Part shown: positions 22,190-33,300 of the stretch, in pieces
Layout of the letters: the number at the start of each line of letters is the position of its first letter
How positions within the stretch are numbered: position 1 is the first letter of the stretch
NCBI GenBank assembly: GCA_016648135.1
Contig: JADDOH010000325.1
Span: 1 to 64,000 of the forward strand
Reading direction: 5' to 3'
Length of the DNA: 64,000 nt
From: Agrypnia vestita
Lineage: Eukaryota; Arthropoda; Insecta; Trichoptera; Phryganeidae
Translations under genes and position numbers: made by a program
Notes under the pieces: generated by a model
Databases searched by the model: none
Seen by the model: the letters and a program-made list of their open reading frames with translations, nothing else
What the model was told of the DNA's origin: nothing

Positions 22190-24105
22190 AGCGTTTCCGG
22201 TCTGCTAGTTTTATTTTATTACTGTTATGGTTCTTTTATATTTTGTTAGTTCATCCGCAAGATAACTCCCCGGTGCGTTTATAGTTGGATTGGGGTAATT
22301 AAATAGTTTTTTGTAAAACGGTTTCGATGCTAATTTTAGATAGTCAATGGATGTATAGTAGTAATCTGTATTATTTTTCAATTGATGTGTGTATAAATCT
22401 TAGAGCGTCCAATGCTATGCCAATGGCTTTATTCTGGACTGTTTGTAATTAATGAATGTGGGATTTGGCGGCGTTTCCTCACTAAGAAGCTGCGTAAGTC
22501 ATGGTGAGTCGTAGTACTGTCTTTTATAAACAACTGTTTATAAAAATAAAAAAAAATTGAATTGAATTAAAATTGAATTGTATAGTAGCAGTTTGTTATC
22601 TGTTGATAGTTTGCTGTTTCTGCCCAATATGTATGTGAGTCCTCCATGTCATTCTTTTGTCTAGAGATACACCTAAATATTTTACTTTGTCCGTTTCCAT
22701 GGTATTTCTTGTCCAAAAATTTTAATGCTAGCTGGGGTTTTTATTATTTTTCCCGTAAAAAGTGTTGCCGCGCTTTTTATTTGATTTATCTTTATTTGTC
22801 AGTCGATACACCATTTCTCGAATCTTGCTGTTAATTCCTGAACTGTCTCGATGGCTAGGAAGATGACGCGCGGTGAGGATGGCTGAGTCATCAGCGAATT
22901 GTGCAATAGTCATGTTGTTGTATAGTGGGGTCGAGACGTCCCCTGCTAAGAATTTGAATATTGTGGGAGAGAGCGAAGGGGAATTTTTTCTGTGTGTATT
23001 TATGTTAAAGGTCCGGTTTTCCAGGTAACTTTTTATTTGTTTAATCATGTTAGGGTTTAGATTAACTCTCACGGCTTTGGTTTTTACCCTGTTTTGCCAA
23101 ACGTTATTGAAGGCGCCTGTTATGTCGAATGAGACAAGAGCTGTAGATTTTTTAGCGTTGAGCTGTAGATCTGTTGTCGTTCTATCTCTTAGTCTTTTCT
23201 AAAACAAAGGGTGTGTTATCTTTACCAGTATATTGATAAAATTATCGTTCAAGTGAGTCCGCATTCGCAAGCGAAGCATTCCTCTTTGTCCTCTGTGTAT
23301 ACTGTTCCGTTTGATCCATGTAGCGGGGTTAAACTTGTATTAGTTTTTTTTTTTACAGTTTTGGCTCGTTTCCGTACGGCGTTTCTGTCTTCGTCTTTCG
23401 TTTCTATGGTTTTCGATGTCGTGTTTAATTTGGTTTATTAATCTGTTAGCTATGACGCGGTCTTCTGGGTTATAGGTGCGTTAACACCGTCGAGATGCTC
23501 TATTTTTTCCCTTATGAATACTTTTAGATCCGTCGTGATATCGGTTCTTTTTGGATTTCTTTTGTTGCTTCATTCATGAAGTTTTTTATTGTGTCTATGA
23601 ATTTGTTCGCCTCCGCGGTGAGGCTTTCTTTGTCGTGGATTTTTTCAGGATTTTTATGTTTTTATCAATTACGACTGGGATTCTTTCCCACATTATTTTC
23701 TATTATTGCCGATTTTATGCGGTCTGTCGGAATGGTTCCGTCGTACACAATACAATACACAAGGAATAATGTCGGTGAGTCTGGTGCATCTATGATTATA
23801 TTGCGTGTCGTTTTATTGTTTTTTTCTTGGTGGGTATGCTTGGCGTTTAAATCGTCTGCTACTATTAGAATATTTTCTGCTAGAAGAGCGTCTAACTGAT
23901 CTTGAATAATTTTTTTGTTAGGTGGTCCGTAGACTGCAATTAACTTGACTGGGGTTGAAACTATTGCCGCTATAGATTGTATGTTATCCGTCCGCTCCGT
24001 TTGTGTGTTGCAGTGGTCTATGCCGTTTTTTGATTATGAAGACCGTACCGCCTCCTTTTTTCTTGTTGCAGTAATTTGGAATGGTTCGTCCTTTCCTTAG
24101 TAGCC
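22190..24105 (-). pseudogene. Jockey-type LINE, decayed endonuclease and RT
   Basis: Read on the minus strand in order: GGGTVFIIKKRH, AVYGPP and VADDLNAKH (apurinic-type endonuclease, about 24060-23880); LHGSNGTVYTEDKEE linker (about 23330); ALVSFDITGAFNNVW (RT); IKSYLENRTF and FADDSAIL (RT catalytic motif, 23000-22880); KVKYLGVSLDKRMTW (about 22680); and a terminal PNPTINAP stretch near 22280. This is the order of a Jockey-clade ORF2. Many frameshifts and stops and an internal deletion between the RTF and FADD motifs make it dead. The upstream end is cut at about 24105, where the LTR of a BEL element begins. Confidence 0.75.
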
Positions 24106-24636
24106 TACATAATAAAACACACTTCTTATTAGAAACAGATATTACGTAAATATTTATTGATTTTGGTTTCAAAATCATGCAGCTTACAAGAGAGTACACA
24201 AATGGTAATAAAATTAACAGTTATGACTGGATTCAACTTAATATTAATTCACCGAGAAAAACTTATTTTTAGAGCATTCATAATTACGCTACAATATTTG
24301 TTTGGGGGATGTTGGTTTAGTTTAACGACATTTTGGTTACTCACTTTATTCCTTGATTGCGCTTGAGTGTGCTCGCCTTGTCACACAATAATTATTATTT
24401 TCTGTTTAAGATTTATCACCACACTTTCACTCAGTTTTATATATAGAAGTTCTTATTATTATATAGTAGATGTTTAAGAACAAATGATATGTCTAGGAGA
24501 CAGATTTAAATGCGCACGGCGCGCCGCGGCGCAGAGATGTTGACAGCAAAGTGCCTTTGCGTAGGCTAGTTGATTGCAACAAATATGATGGGTAGGAAAT
24601 GTACAAACACTAAGATTTTGGTTGGTACCAAAAACA
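24105..24636 (-). repeat. LTR of BEL/Pao element A with polypurine tract
   Basis: On the minus strand CGGGGGGAG (24645-24637), a polypurine tract, is followed at once by TGTTTTTGGTACC, a standard TG start. AATAAATATTTACG near the far end is a likely polyadenylation signal. The far end is approximate, set where Jockey coding sequence begins; no second copy is present to fix it. Confidence 0.6.
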
Positions 24637-24817
24637 CTCCCCCCGAATAAAGGGACGCCTTTATTGAAGCTAAACTTAAATTATATACATATATACATGA
24701 TCGATGAACTCAATCCGATGTGACAGTATTTAAACTATGTCAGACAACGGACACAGTTTAACCATAGGCCGAGTGATAATGCGGGATGCTGATTTCAGAG
24801 ACAAACAGAAACAACCT

Positions 24818-26035
24818 TTACAACACCATCCGGTCCGGTCCGGGTGATAGTTCTATAATTCGACCCAGCTTTAATTGGAGGAGGGGTGAATAATGGTACT
24901 GTATAAGAACAAGATCATTTACCTTTACGTTATTACAGGATTTTTGCCATTTTACACGCTCCTGTAAGTTATGCAAGTACTCAATCCTCCAACGTTGCCA
25001 GAAATGTTGCGTCATTCTTCGCATCATTTGCCACCGTGATAAATGATTAGTAGATAGGTCGGAAAAGCCTTATATTTAGGAACGGACAATAATGATTCTC
25101 CAATCTAAAAATGACTAGGGCTTAATGTGGCTAAGTCACTAGTGACCCTAGGGTCGTTAGATAATGGACAAAGAGGACGGGAATTTAAAATCACTTCAAT
25201 AGTGTAAATAACGTAGTTAATTCCTCAAACGTTAGATATATTGGGGTCTCCTATAACGCATTTTAAATAGATTTTTGCTGATTTGACAGCAGTCTCCCAT
25301 AATCCACCCATAGAGGTGAAGCGGGCGCATTGACGTGCCAATTAATTTGGTTTTTTGTTAGATAATATGATATTTTTTAAATTTTTTACCTCTAATAAAT
25401 GATGTCGAGATCCTACAAAATTTCTACCACAATCTGAGTATACATCAGAAGCTAAGCCTCGACGCGATGTGAATCGATCGAAAGCTGCGAGAAAGGATTC
25501 AACTGATAAATCAGAAACCAATTCTAAATGCACAGCTTTGGTGTAAAAACAAACAAATATACATGAGTACGTCTTTAATTTGTTGGCTTTGCGCAGGTTA
25601 TTGGCCTTTATGACGATTGGTCCAGCCATATCTATACCGTCCTTAAGAAAAGCGCGCGACGGACGAACACGATCTGGAGGTCATGACTGGTTCTAAGCTT
25701 CGAAGGGCTTTAGTCGAAAATATCGAATGCATTTGAATATGCGGTGTCGACCTATATCACGGGCTAATAGAATCGCGATATGCGATATGGTAGTAATCAA
25801 TTAATAAATGGGTTAAAATGTGATATCGTAGAAGTAGTAATGGGTGATTGCGTCCGTAAGGAATATCACTATAATTGAGACGACCTCTCACACGTAGGAA
25901 TTCGTTCGAATCAATAAATGGTTTCAATCGACGAATTCGAGTTGAATACAATTTATTCTGACTTATCAATTTAATGTTTTTTGAGAATTCTTGCTGTTGA
26001 ACAATTTTTACTAAAATGTTTAAAGAAGTATTCAA
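24818..26035 (-). pseudogene. BEL/Pao integrase, element A
   Basis: The integrase inserts the cDNA into the genome. Visible in order are IDSNEFLRVRGRLNYSDIPY and HPLLLLRYHILTHLLIDYYH (zinc-binding H2C2 part, 26035-25757), MAGPIVIKANN, AVHLELVSDLSVESFLAAFDRF, and DVYSDCGRNFVGS (catalytic D region, 25629-25342). QHFWQRWRIEYLHNLQERVKW and NVKVNDLVLIQ (25027-24818) form the DUF5641-type C-terminus. The catalytic-E region between 25342 and 25027 is lost. Frameshifts and deletions make it non-functional. Confidence 0.8.
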
Positions 26036-26599
26036 TTCCGTAACACAGGACCATATGTTTTCGCATTAACTTTGAGATTTTTTATAAAACACAAACATAA
26101 GGAGGGTAACCCTTACTAATTTTCCTAAGGAACTATAGCGATGTAACAAGTAAAATTCAATTACAATTGCGTTTGAGAATCATTGCAATCAAGATGAAAA
26201 AGATTCCGCGGTAGTAGGTATGAGTAGTATATTTGAGATTGATGCATCATGAATAACGACTGTTCGTGCACGTACACGGCACGTGGCGTTGGCGGAACAC
26301 AAGAAGGAATTTGATTTAGGATTCAAGAGGAAAATGCATGGACTTACCTCCTCACTTTCCATTTTTTTCTCGTCCGCCGATTACCGGGCTGGTTCACTTG
26401 TTGGAGGAACGTCTCCCACTTCCGTTTAATTATTTTTGTGTCTGCGACGTTTTGCGGTTTTGTCTATACACGGTATTTATTCCGGTAGCAACTCGAGTCG
26501 ATCAAGTTAATAATTGCTCTGCACGGCGAGACTTCCAAATTTTAACTGACCCGCACAGCGGGCGTGTGTTAATTAATTAATTAGGTAGGCGTTCATCCT

Positions 26600-26934
26600 G
26601 CATATTAGGTAGGTAAGGAATTTTATAGGAACGATATTTTGGGATGGATTTATAGGAAGTCAGGTCAAGGAACAATGCCAAGCGCCAACGTAGGCCATGA
26701 TTCACTAGAATATGATTACCAGGATGGATTCCACCATAAAGGGTTATCAATGAATTGGTCTGGCATCAAACCTATGGATGCGCAATCGGCAGGATTAAGT
26801 TTGGATGGTACATTACGCCATGAATCTGGAGCCAATAATGAAAGAATAACGGATGCCCTATTTCCTTCATAGATCTTTAATGTGTGAAGGGGAGTTTTAA
26901 TCCAACTATAATTGAATCGCGCCACGCAGTGCAA
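26600..26934 (-). pseudogene. BEL/Pao RNase H C-terminal piece, element A
   Basis: WRNVPSKLNPADCASIGLMP followed by DNPLWWNPSW is the conserved segment between RNase H and integrase in BEL/Pao polyproteins (usually NPADCASRG...LWW.GP.WL). It lies in proper order between RT and integrase on the same strand. Confidence 0.75.
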
Positions 26935-27252
26935 GATGATATTTAGTGTATTTAGGTAATGATTTATTAATTTTGCTAATTAAACAGCTCCGCACAGTTT
27001 TAAACGAGGTATCGTTAATCGTTGTATAAGGCATATTCACTGCAAATGCATATTTAAGCGGTTTTTTTCACGAAAATATGGGTTTTTAATATTCATATAT
27101 ATCATAATGTATAATCTAGACTGCAATTTTTTAGGTAAATAACTTAGATAGGACCTTTAATATTATATAAAAGTAATAAACTGGAAATTATTTATAATAA
27201 TTAATAAAATATAAGCATTAATCGACAGGCCGCGGTCAAAAAATCGTTTTTA

Positions 27253-27717
27253 GTGTCCTAGGCGGCATTAATTTTTAATGAATATTTATATGTACGCATA
27301 CTATGTTTTTTTATACGTATAAAGTAATCATTATCTAGAATCGCTGCCGACGACATTCTGTTTTATAATTACGCCATTTATTGACACATTTCATACATTG
27401 GAATTTTTATTTTCAATCAGCTAAGGTGTTTTTATTAAAAAAAAACTAACTTTTATTAAGTGAGTGAAGCCTTAAAATACGGGAATAATTAAAATATACT
27501 GTTTAAAATCATCTTTTTATATAAATAAAAAACGTTTTATAATCAACAAAAAACGTAAAAATTTCTTGCAAATTTAAAACATTATAACTTTATTAAAATT
27601 GAATATTTCTACATTTCCTTAGTACGGATTCTAGATAATGAAGTACACTTTATAAGTATAAAAAACATAGTATGCGTACATATAAATATTCATTAAAAAT
27701 TAATTCCGCCTAGGACA
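27253..27717. mobile_element. Inner element with ~66-bp TIRs
   Basis: GTGTCCTAGGCGG begins at 27253 and its inverse ends at 27717; the repeats extend about 66 bases, both containing TTAATGAATATTTATATGTA. It sits directly against the inner edge of the left 222-bp repeat. No coding content; the 465-bp length suits a MITE. Confidence 0.6.
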
Positions 27718-28229
27718 CTTGGTGATGCGGTTATAATAAATAAAGGTGCATTGAGATTTGTTCAAGTGCGAAACGTTCATTTGCTTGAAATTCATATATA
27801 ACGAGATGCTGGAGATTGGTTGGCAGATGAAGGGAAAAACAGACGCGAATATTGCAGTATGAATGTAGACAACAAATAAGACGAAAATCCTACCTTTTAG
27901 ATGCTGGATGTTGGGATAAGGAACGAAAATGCCTCTTTCTTCGTTATTCCTGGTCCAACTGCACAACTCCTTCGTATGCCAAATTGATCACTGAACGACA
28001 AGGCTACGGTTTATTTAAATATGAATGTTTGTTATGCGGGTTTAAGACGATATTTCTTTTTTAATAAATGCGGTACTTCATACGTCTATACAAACGAGGC
28101 GGAATTACAAGAAGCTTTTTTTTTTCATCAAAAACAATTGAACAGAAATTGGCGTGGCGTTTGGAATAATTTTAATTATATTATGCGGTTGAGTTTAAGT
28201 AGGTACGAAAAATGTCGCCATGCATATTA

Positions 28230-28368
28230 AATGAAGGTAGGCGGAGTGGGATTAATTAGAGATAAAAGGGATTATGAGGACAGAATTGGTAGGCCTCTAT
28301 CTTACTGAAGTCCATTTCAGCCATAACCACCGCCTCTATTCCCCCATATTTATCACTGGCCAAACCAA
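28230..28368. repeat. Repeat Y, uninterrupted copy
   Basis: This matches both sides of the Penelope insertion at 15158-15814 in one piece and so represents the pre-insertion arrangement. The region upstream (28000-28230) may also belong to the repeat. Confidence 0.55.
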
Positions 28369-28639
28369 CACTAAAAACGATTTTTTGGCCGCGGCCTGTT
28401 GATTAATGCTTATATTTTATTAATTATTACAAATAATGTCATGTTTATTACTTTTATATAATTACAAAGGTTCTGTCTAAGTTATTGCCCTAAAAAATTG
28501 CAGTCTTAGAGTATACATTCTGATATAAATGAATAATAAAAACCCACATTTTCGTAAAAAAAAACGCCGAAATATGCATTTGCAGTGAATGTTCAGTCTT
28601 AACTGGAGATACTCGCGATTTAGCTACGAGTAGGTTTAA

Positions 28640-29640
28640 TGTCACCTCACTCATTAGAGTGGATGACTCAAAGATATGTTACGGCAGCATAACCTTTGGA
28701 GGCATCACAGAAACCAAGTAATTGAATTTCTTGTGGGTCGTTAGAAAGAATGTGTCGTTTTATGAAAATGTTTGTTGAAAGTGAAAGCATAAAAAAACTT
28801 TGCCAAGAAAGTAACAGGTGTTAAAATACCTCAAGGATCATAGATTCTGGCAATATTTGACAATATGGCGCGTTTCGTATTTGCTAGGTTGAATATGTTA
28901 GCATCAAAACTGAATGCATCGACAGATGCGTTCCATTTAATGCCCAAAATTTTTATTAAGAAGCTGTCCTGATCGGAATTAAAAATCAGTGGTACTTCGC
29001 AAACTTCTTGTGGTTGGTCCTTTAGAAATTCAGACGAATTACCACTCCATTTTCGTAGCTCAAAGCCTGCACTTTTCAGAACTTTAGCCAGCTCGTAACA
29101 GCTTCATTAAGCGATTGTGATCCAGTATCAATGTTATCTACGAATATATATATATATCCTGTTATAACTTTAGATGATTTTGGGTGATTCTGTTTAATTC
29201 GGCTAACTCACAAAGATAGCGAATTGCGAGATATGGCGGAGATGCTATACCATATAATGTAACTGTGTTCAATTGATATTGTTGGATAGGCTCTTTGGGA
29301 GATTGACGCCAAAGTATCAGTTGATATTTACGCTCGTTTTCATTAACTATAATTAGCCGATGCATTTGTTTTATGTCGGCGGGGAAAACAATTTCGTGAA
29401 CCCTAAAACGTAGAATCACATCCACAATATTATTTTGTAGTGTGGGTCCCGACAGAGAGTTTTTTTCTCCAAATAGTAAAATTATTTTAACGCACCTTGA
29501 TATGATTCAGCTAATTGATATGTATCAGATTTAAATGGAAGACTAACTATGAATCTACCAGTTGTATCTCGTTGGTGCGTATCGATGGAGCGTTTTCTAC
29601 ATACAGAATCATAATTGACAGTCTTACAACCAGTACGTAA
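28640..29640 (-). pseudogene. BEL/Pao reverse transcriptase, element A
   Basis: Motifs in order: DTTGRFIVSLPFKSDTYQLA (29560), RFRVHEIVFPADIKQMHRLI with WRQSPKEPIQQYQLNTVTL (29425-29270), and the catalytic box as FVDNIDTGSQS (YVDD type, second D changed to N) near 29130. Later, FLIRTASQ and ALNGTHLSMHSVLML follow with stops. The D to N change and nonsense codons indicate loss of function. Confidence 0.75.
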
Positions 29641-29794
29641 ATGTGATAATAATAGTTTTAATGTGATTAATTATTTATCTTATTTTATTTTCTGGTGCAT
29701 GTTATTATGTAGTTGAATGAAACATTAATGTTATATTTTTAATAATATTTTATAACGTAGTTAACTAAAAAAAAAATTATTACTAGCCTGGTTA

Positions 29795-30110
29795 ATGCCA
29801 TCCCAGATAATTGAGAGTCTACTAGAGAGGCTAATTCTTTAATTGGTAACCAAATGATTGGAAAATGAACCATAAAATATTAATTAGAAATTTAGGTTTA
29901 TTTTTAAAATATTTACGAGCCAGTATTCTGATATGATCAGAATAAGAATTTAAACAAATCTCGCCATTTAAAATTTGATTAACCTGTTTGCATCGTATAA
30001 AAATGAACAAACTTATAATTAAATCCAAAGTTAAATTATTTAATGTATCTCTATGATAATCGCATTTAAGGAACGATGTTCCCCACAGGAACTGATAAAA
30101 TTTGCGCGGG
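29795..30110 (-). pseudogene. Repeat X, C-terminal coding part (copy 1)
   Basis: FLKCDYHRDTLNNLTLDLII followed by FIRCKQVNQILNGEI is shared with four other places in the window (32.7, 58.4 and 60.0 kb, in part 54.3 kb). After it this copy continues further than the others (NSYSDHIRILARKYF). I do not recognise the family with certainty; the C-x2-C and GPN...DV...C..H...N.IL spacing in fuller copies loosely recalls the C-terminal half of P-element/THAP-type transposases. Confidence 0.45.
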
Positions 30111-30114
30111 GCCA

Positions 30115-31440
30115 TCAAGCTTGCTTCCGAAGGCCGAGGTTGTAAGTCACGGCCCGCTTCGGAGACAATACAGTGCTAACGCCTCCATGTAGTGCAGAGC
30201 CTTTCGCTTTGAATGCGAAATGCCTCGTAGAGGAGCGTCCGTCGTGGTGGTCCAGAATTTCCATGCCAGGAGCACAGGAGATTGCAGAGGCTGGCCCGTA
30301 AATTCTCAGCCGCAATCTTTACCAAGTAGGAATCCATATAGGGGGCAGGATAGCAGTAAAACGCAGAATAAAATGTTCCAGTAGGCGTACTCGGCAGAGG
30401 CTCCCAAGAAAAAAGGTGGCACTCGCCCGCCCGGCGCGATATTTATACAGTCCGGAAAGCTTCCCCCTGACTAGCGCGGCCGACCAATCAGCGCGCGCGG
30501 TTCACCGGGCGCCCGGAGCGCAAAAAAGACGGCCCTCGTCGCCGATTTGCCAATTAAAATTGAATATTTCAATTGATTGCAAATTAAACGCCACCCCCCG
30601 GGGGATTTTAACACATCATCTATACCAATCTACGTCTTGCCCATAGGATGATGTAGTTTACTGGAACCGCAAGAGTGAATTTACTGAGTTTATTCAACAA
30701 TATATGCCGATTTACCGCGGCATTTTCAAGAATTAATTCACATTTAATTCGGTTAAAAATAGTAAACATGATTTTACGAGATTCTAAGTTATACCATTAG
30801 ATAGATCTCAACCAAGCGCATCCTTCGGTGATATTTTCAAGTATGTCGGATAAATATTAATTGCGTAATAGGCAGCCAAAGTGGGCCGCCACAAATTAAG
30901 TGCGCCCGCGCACTTTCCCACACGCAAAAATATATCACTCCCATAGATGTTCACATGAGGAACACAATAAAAAATGTTTCAGCTCGCTAGGACGTCTGTA
31001 ACGTCCGTAATCAGAGTTCAAAAATATCGGCTGGCGGCCCACTCAGCCGCCCGGGGCCGACATAGCGGCGCCGGGTTTTTTCCACTGGCCCGCGTGACCT
31101 GTAACAGTCGGCGCGACCGGCGAGTCTATCGGGGCCGCCAAGATATTTTACTCTCTCATAAAACATTTTTCATTTTAATTTCTACTTTAAAACATCACAT
31201 AAAAGGATTCATTTGGCACATTTAAAAATACTTACTGTATTTTTACTTCCTCGCCTCTTCGAGGCAGGACATTTACATTAATTCCATCAAAATAGCGGCC
31301 ATTCTATAATTCATTCTATAATGGTCCGCGGCGCTTCGCGCGGTTTTTAAATGATTTTATCCCATCGCGCGAGCTTTCCCTGTATATCAAGACCACGAAA
31401 CATGAACTTTATTCAATATTACATTTACAAATATCTTATC
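30115..31440. other. GC-rich region, no gene recognised
   Basis: Two GC-rich islands (about 30120-30610 and 30880-31140) lie in AT-rich DNA. A TATAAATA box is present on the minus strand at 30440-30447, downstream of which the sequence is GC-rich. It could be an LTR or promoter; no coding domain is seen on either strand. Confidence 0.3.
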
Positions 31441-31442
31441 TA

Positions 31443-31540
31443 GTTCTTAAATATTTCATTCTTAAGATATTTCATTAAATATTTCATCAAACTTAAATAT
31501 TTCATTTTCTTAAGTATTTCAAATATTTCATTTGATAAGA
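31443..31540. repeat. Degenerate AAATATTTCAT tandem repeat
   Basis: The 11-mer AAATATTTCAT and near variants recur at least six times in about 100 bp, separated by TCTTAAG-like spacers. Frames across it simply read the repeat (KYLMKYL). Confidence 0.7.
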
Positions 31541-31778
31541 CAAAATATGTAATTTCTTCGTGGAATTTCTTCAACGTCCAATCGCAGCCTCTGGGTATCC
31601 ATCGCTCGATCGGTCGTCCACGCACTCCGTCGGAGATGCCAAACACATCGCGCCGGTGCGGTATCCTCCCACCAGGATCGCAGCGCCGGCTTGCTGCCCG
31701 CCCCGACTATCCGCCCGGAGGCGTGGTGGGATGCGGATGCTTCCCCAACTGTCGTATGCCCCTGCATGTTTCCATACG

Positions 31779-31822
31779 TACAGTGTCTGTCCGTACAATT
31801 GATTGTATGGACAGACACTGTA
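31779..31822. repeat. Long hairpin, 21-bp stem
   Basis: TACAGTGTCTGTCCGTACAAT (31779-31799), two spacer bases and its inverse (31802-31822) with one mismatch. Extruded or transcribed, it would form an almost perfect stem-loop. No matching copy was found elsewhere in the window. Confidence 0.8.
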
Positions 31823-31834
31823 TGATGATACAAT

Positions 31835-32230
31835 GATTGTGCACCTCTGCCAAAATGCACAATCGGTCTGATGCTTGTAGAGTGAACGCTGAAGGCGTGT
31901 GAATGACTGTGTGTCGATTGTGAAGGTATATGACAAGGCTAAGCGGGATGCGATATCTATATCTTCTTTCTATTCACCCTGGTGAATAGAAAGAAGTACT
32001 CACAATTAACTCGATGGTTTGTTGAGGTCACAAAACTTTACATGTTGGAGAATGCGTATACAACAATATACGGAGAGCGAATTTGAGCATGGTAACGCGG
32101 ACGGCGGGCGGTGAGAGAATGGGTTTGGTACTTTGTCGGCGCCTCGGGCTTCTCGTTTGGGCGGTATCCCTCGAATGCGATTGGTCCGTTTGACACGCTC
32201 GAGGGGCTAGAGTCGAGGCAGGTCTGGCTC
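31835..32230. repeat. Repeat Z, copy 1, with hairpins
   Basis: This block is repeated at 59059-59585: GATTGTGCA/TGCACAATC inverted pair (31835-31864), GTCTGATGCTTGTAGAGTG, a perfect 16-bp-stem palindrome CTTCTTTCTATTCACC/inverse (31963-31996), then GGTCACAAAACTTTACATG and GGCGCCTCGGGCTTCTCG. This copy lacks the 143-bp MITE found in copy 2; TA at 32129-32130 is the empty target site. Z adjoins repeat X in both places. Confidence 0.7.
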
Positions 32231-32234
32231 CACC

Positions 32235-33079
32235 ACATATCCAAAGAATTCCAGCGTCCATTTCTATCAATTTTCTTGAATTGTATACGTTTCTTGTACA
32301 TATGTCTTTGGTGAGGTTTGACTGTCGGAGGTGTAGTTGCCTCATTTGGTGCGAATAGTCTACGAAAACTGTATTTCCTTCCAATGTCAAGCTTAATAGT
32401 TGTATTTTCCGGGAAAGGTTTTCCTCGGTCAAGCCTAACTTTATTAGCTTCTGTGCCATCTCGGATAATTGTAGCCGAAGGCAACATTGGAAGTTTTCGG
32501 ACACCCAAACTTAGTATATGTTTACTTCCTTGGACAGGCCGTGGGATATGGGTATACTTTCTGGCACTCTAGACTCTTTAACAGTTACAGCTGCCAGCAA
32601 CTTTTTTGTTTACAGAGTGTTAATCTCACCATTTAAAATTTGAAAAACCTGTTTGCATCATATAAAAATGAACAATCTTATAATCAAATCCAAAGTTACT
32701 TTATTTAATGTATCTCTATGTTTATCACGTTTAAGGAGCGAGAAGACAATTTCACTTACAGCCAATGATTTTAGTTGACCTGCAACATTAAATTTGTAGC
32801 GTATATAGAGCACGCGGCTTTGACATAACATAGTAATTTTATTTACATAATCAGACGCATCAACAGTAACAGGAAATGAACAGTATTTGGACCATATACC
32901 CTAACAGAAATTAGTTCATGACCAAGTAATGGTACTGGTGATATAACATTTTGTTTGCAATTTTCACAATTTCCTATTTTTTCAATGATTTTCTACAACA
33001 TTTTTTACAGTGGTTGACATTACGCTTTGGGGGTAATGATGATCAATAACCAAATATTGTTGACCTCTAATAACAATAT
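32235..33079 (-). pseudogene. Repeat X, copy 2 (both coding parts)
   Basis: On the minus strand a C-x2-C containing part comes first (KIGNCENCKQNV, then LLGHELIS, VYGPNT, 33000-32610). After it come KKLLAAVTVKESRVPES and a second part (MGVRKLPMLPSATIIRDGTE, GKPFPENTTIKLDIGR, YSFRRLFAPNEATTPPTVKP, HMYKKRIQFK, 32508-32250). The same two parts recur at 54.3-55.0 and 58.4-60.7 kb. It is interrupted by stops and truncated at 33079 by an LTR. Function unknown; probably transposon-derived. Confidence 0.5.
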
Positions 33080-33278
33080 TGTCGCGTACGACATAAGATT
33101 AGATTATTAGTTTGACACTTTATTTGCCTTGCAATGTTTACAATAGATTAGATGGTTATTTTGCAATGTTTACAAGTATGGAGCTAGTCTTGAAGTGTCG
33201 TGGGCTCCGTTCCGCGGCATCCGGCTCGGCTCCTCTCGGGCATCCTTGTGTATGTCCGCCGATAGGCGCAGACTATTA
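33080..33278 (-). repeat. LTR of BEL/Pao element B
   Basis: It lies just past a 13-G polypurine run and ends in CTTATGTCGTACGCGACA on the minus strand (standard CA end). Colinear with 54141-54330 over TATCGGCGGACATACAC through to the end. It joins repeat X at 33079/33080. Confidence 0.7.
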
Positions 33279-33300
33279 CCCCCCCCCCCCCTTGAAGGCT

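Larger units (their letters stand above)
27035..28590. mobile_element. Element with 222-bp inverted repeats, inserted in BEL A
   Basis: 27035-27256 and 28369-28590 are inverted copies of each other, both starting ATTCACTGCAAATGCAT and ending near AAATCGTTTTTAGTGT at the inner side. The block separates BEL RT from RNase H, so it is an insertion into that element. The interior holds a second inverted-repeat pair and a stretch of repeat Y. Family unknown. Confidence 0.6.
24105..29640 (-). mobile_element. BEL/Pao LTR retrotransposon remnant A
   Basis: In minus-strand order it has RT (29640-28640), RNase H end (26934-26600), integrase (26035-24818), a polypurine tract and one LTR (24636 to about 24105). 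Gag, protease and the second LTR are absent. An insertion with long inverted repeats (27035-28590) separates RT from RNase H. The LTR abuts the truncated Jockey LINE, so this element probably landed in it. Confidence 0.75.

Noticed and set aside
31528..31936. Several overlapping frames of 60-120 codons on both strands
   Set aside because: They cross the 31779 hairpin and read it in both directions; no domain.
32028..32504. Minus frame starting MSENFQCC, also at 54443 and 59592
   Set aside because: It is the neighbouring frame of repeat X module 2; the other frame joins up with the flanking coding parts, so this one is treated as a shadow.
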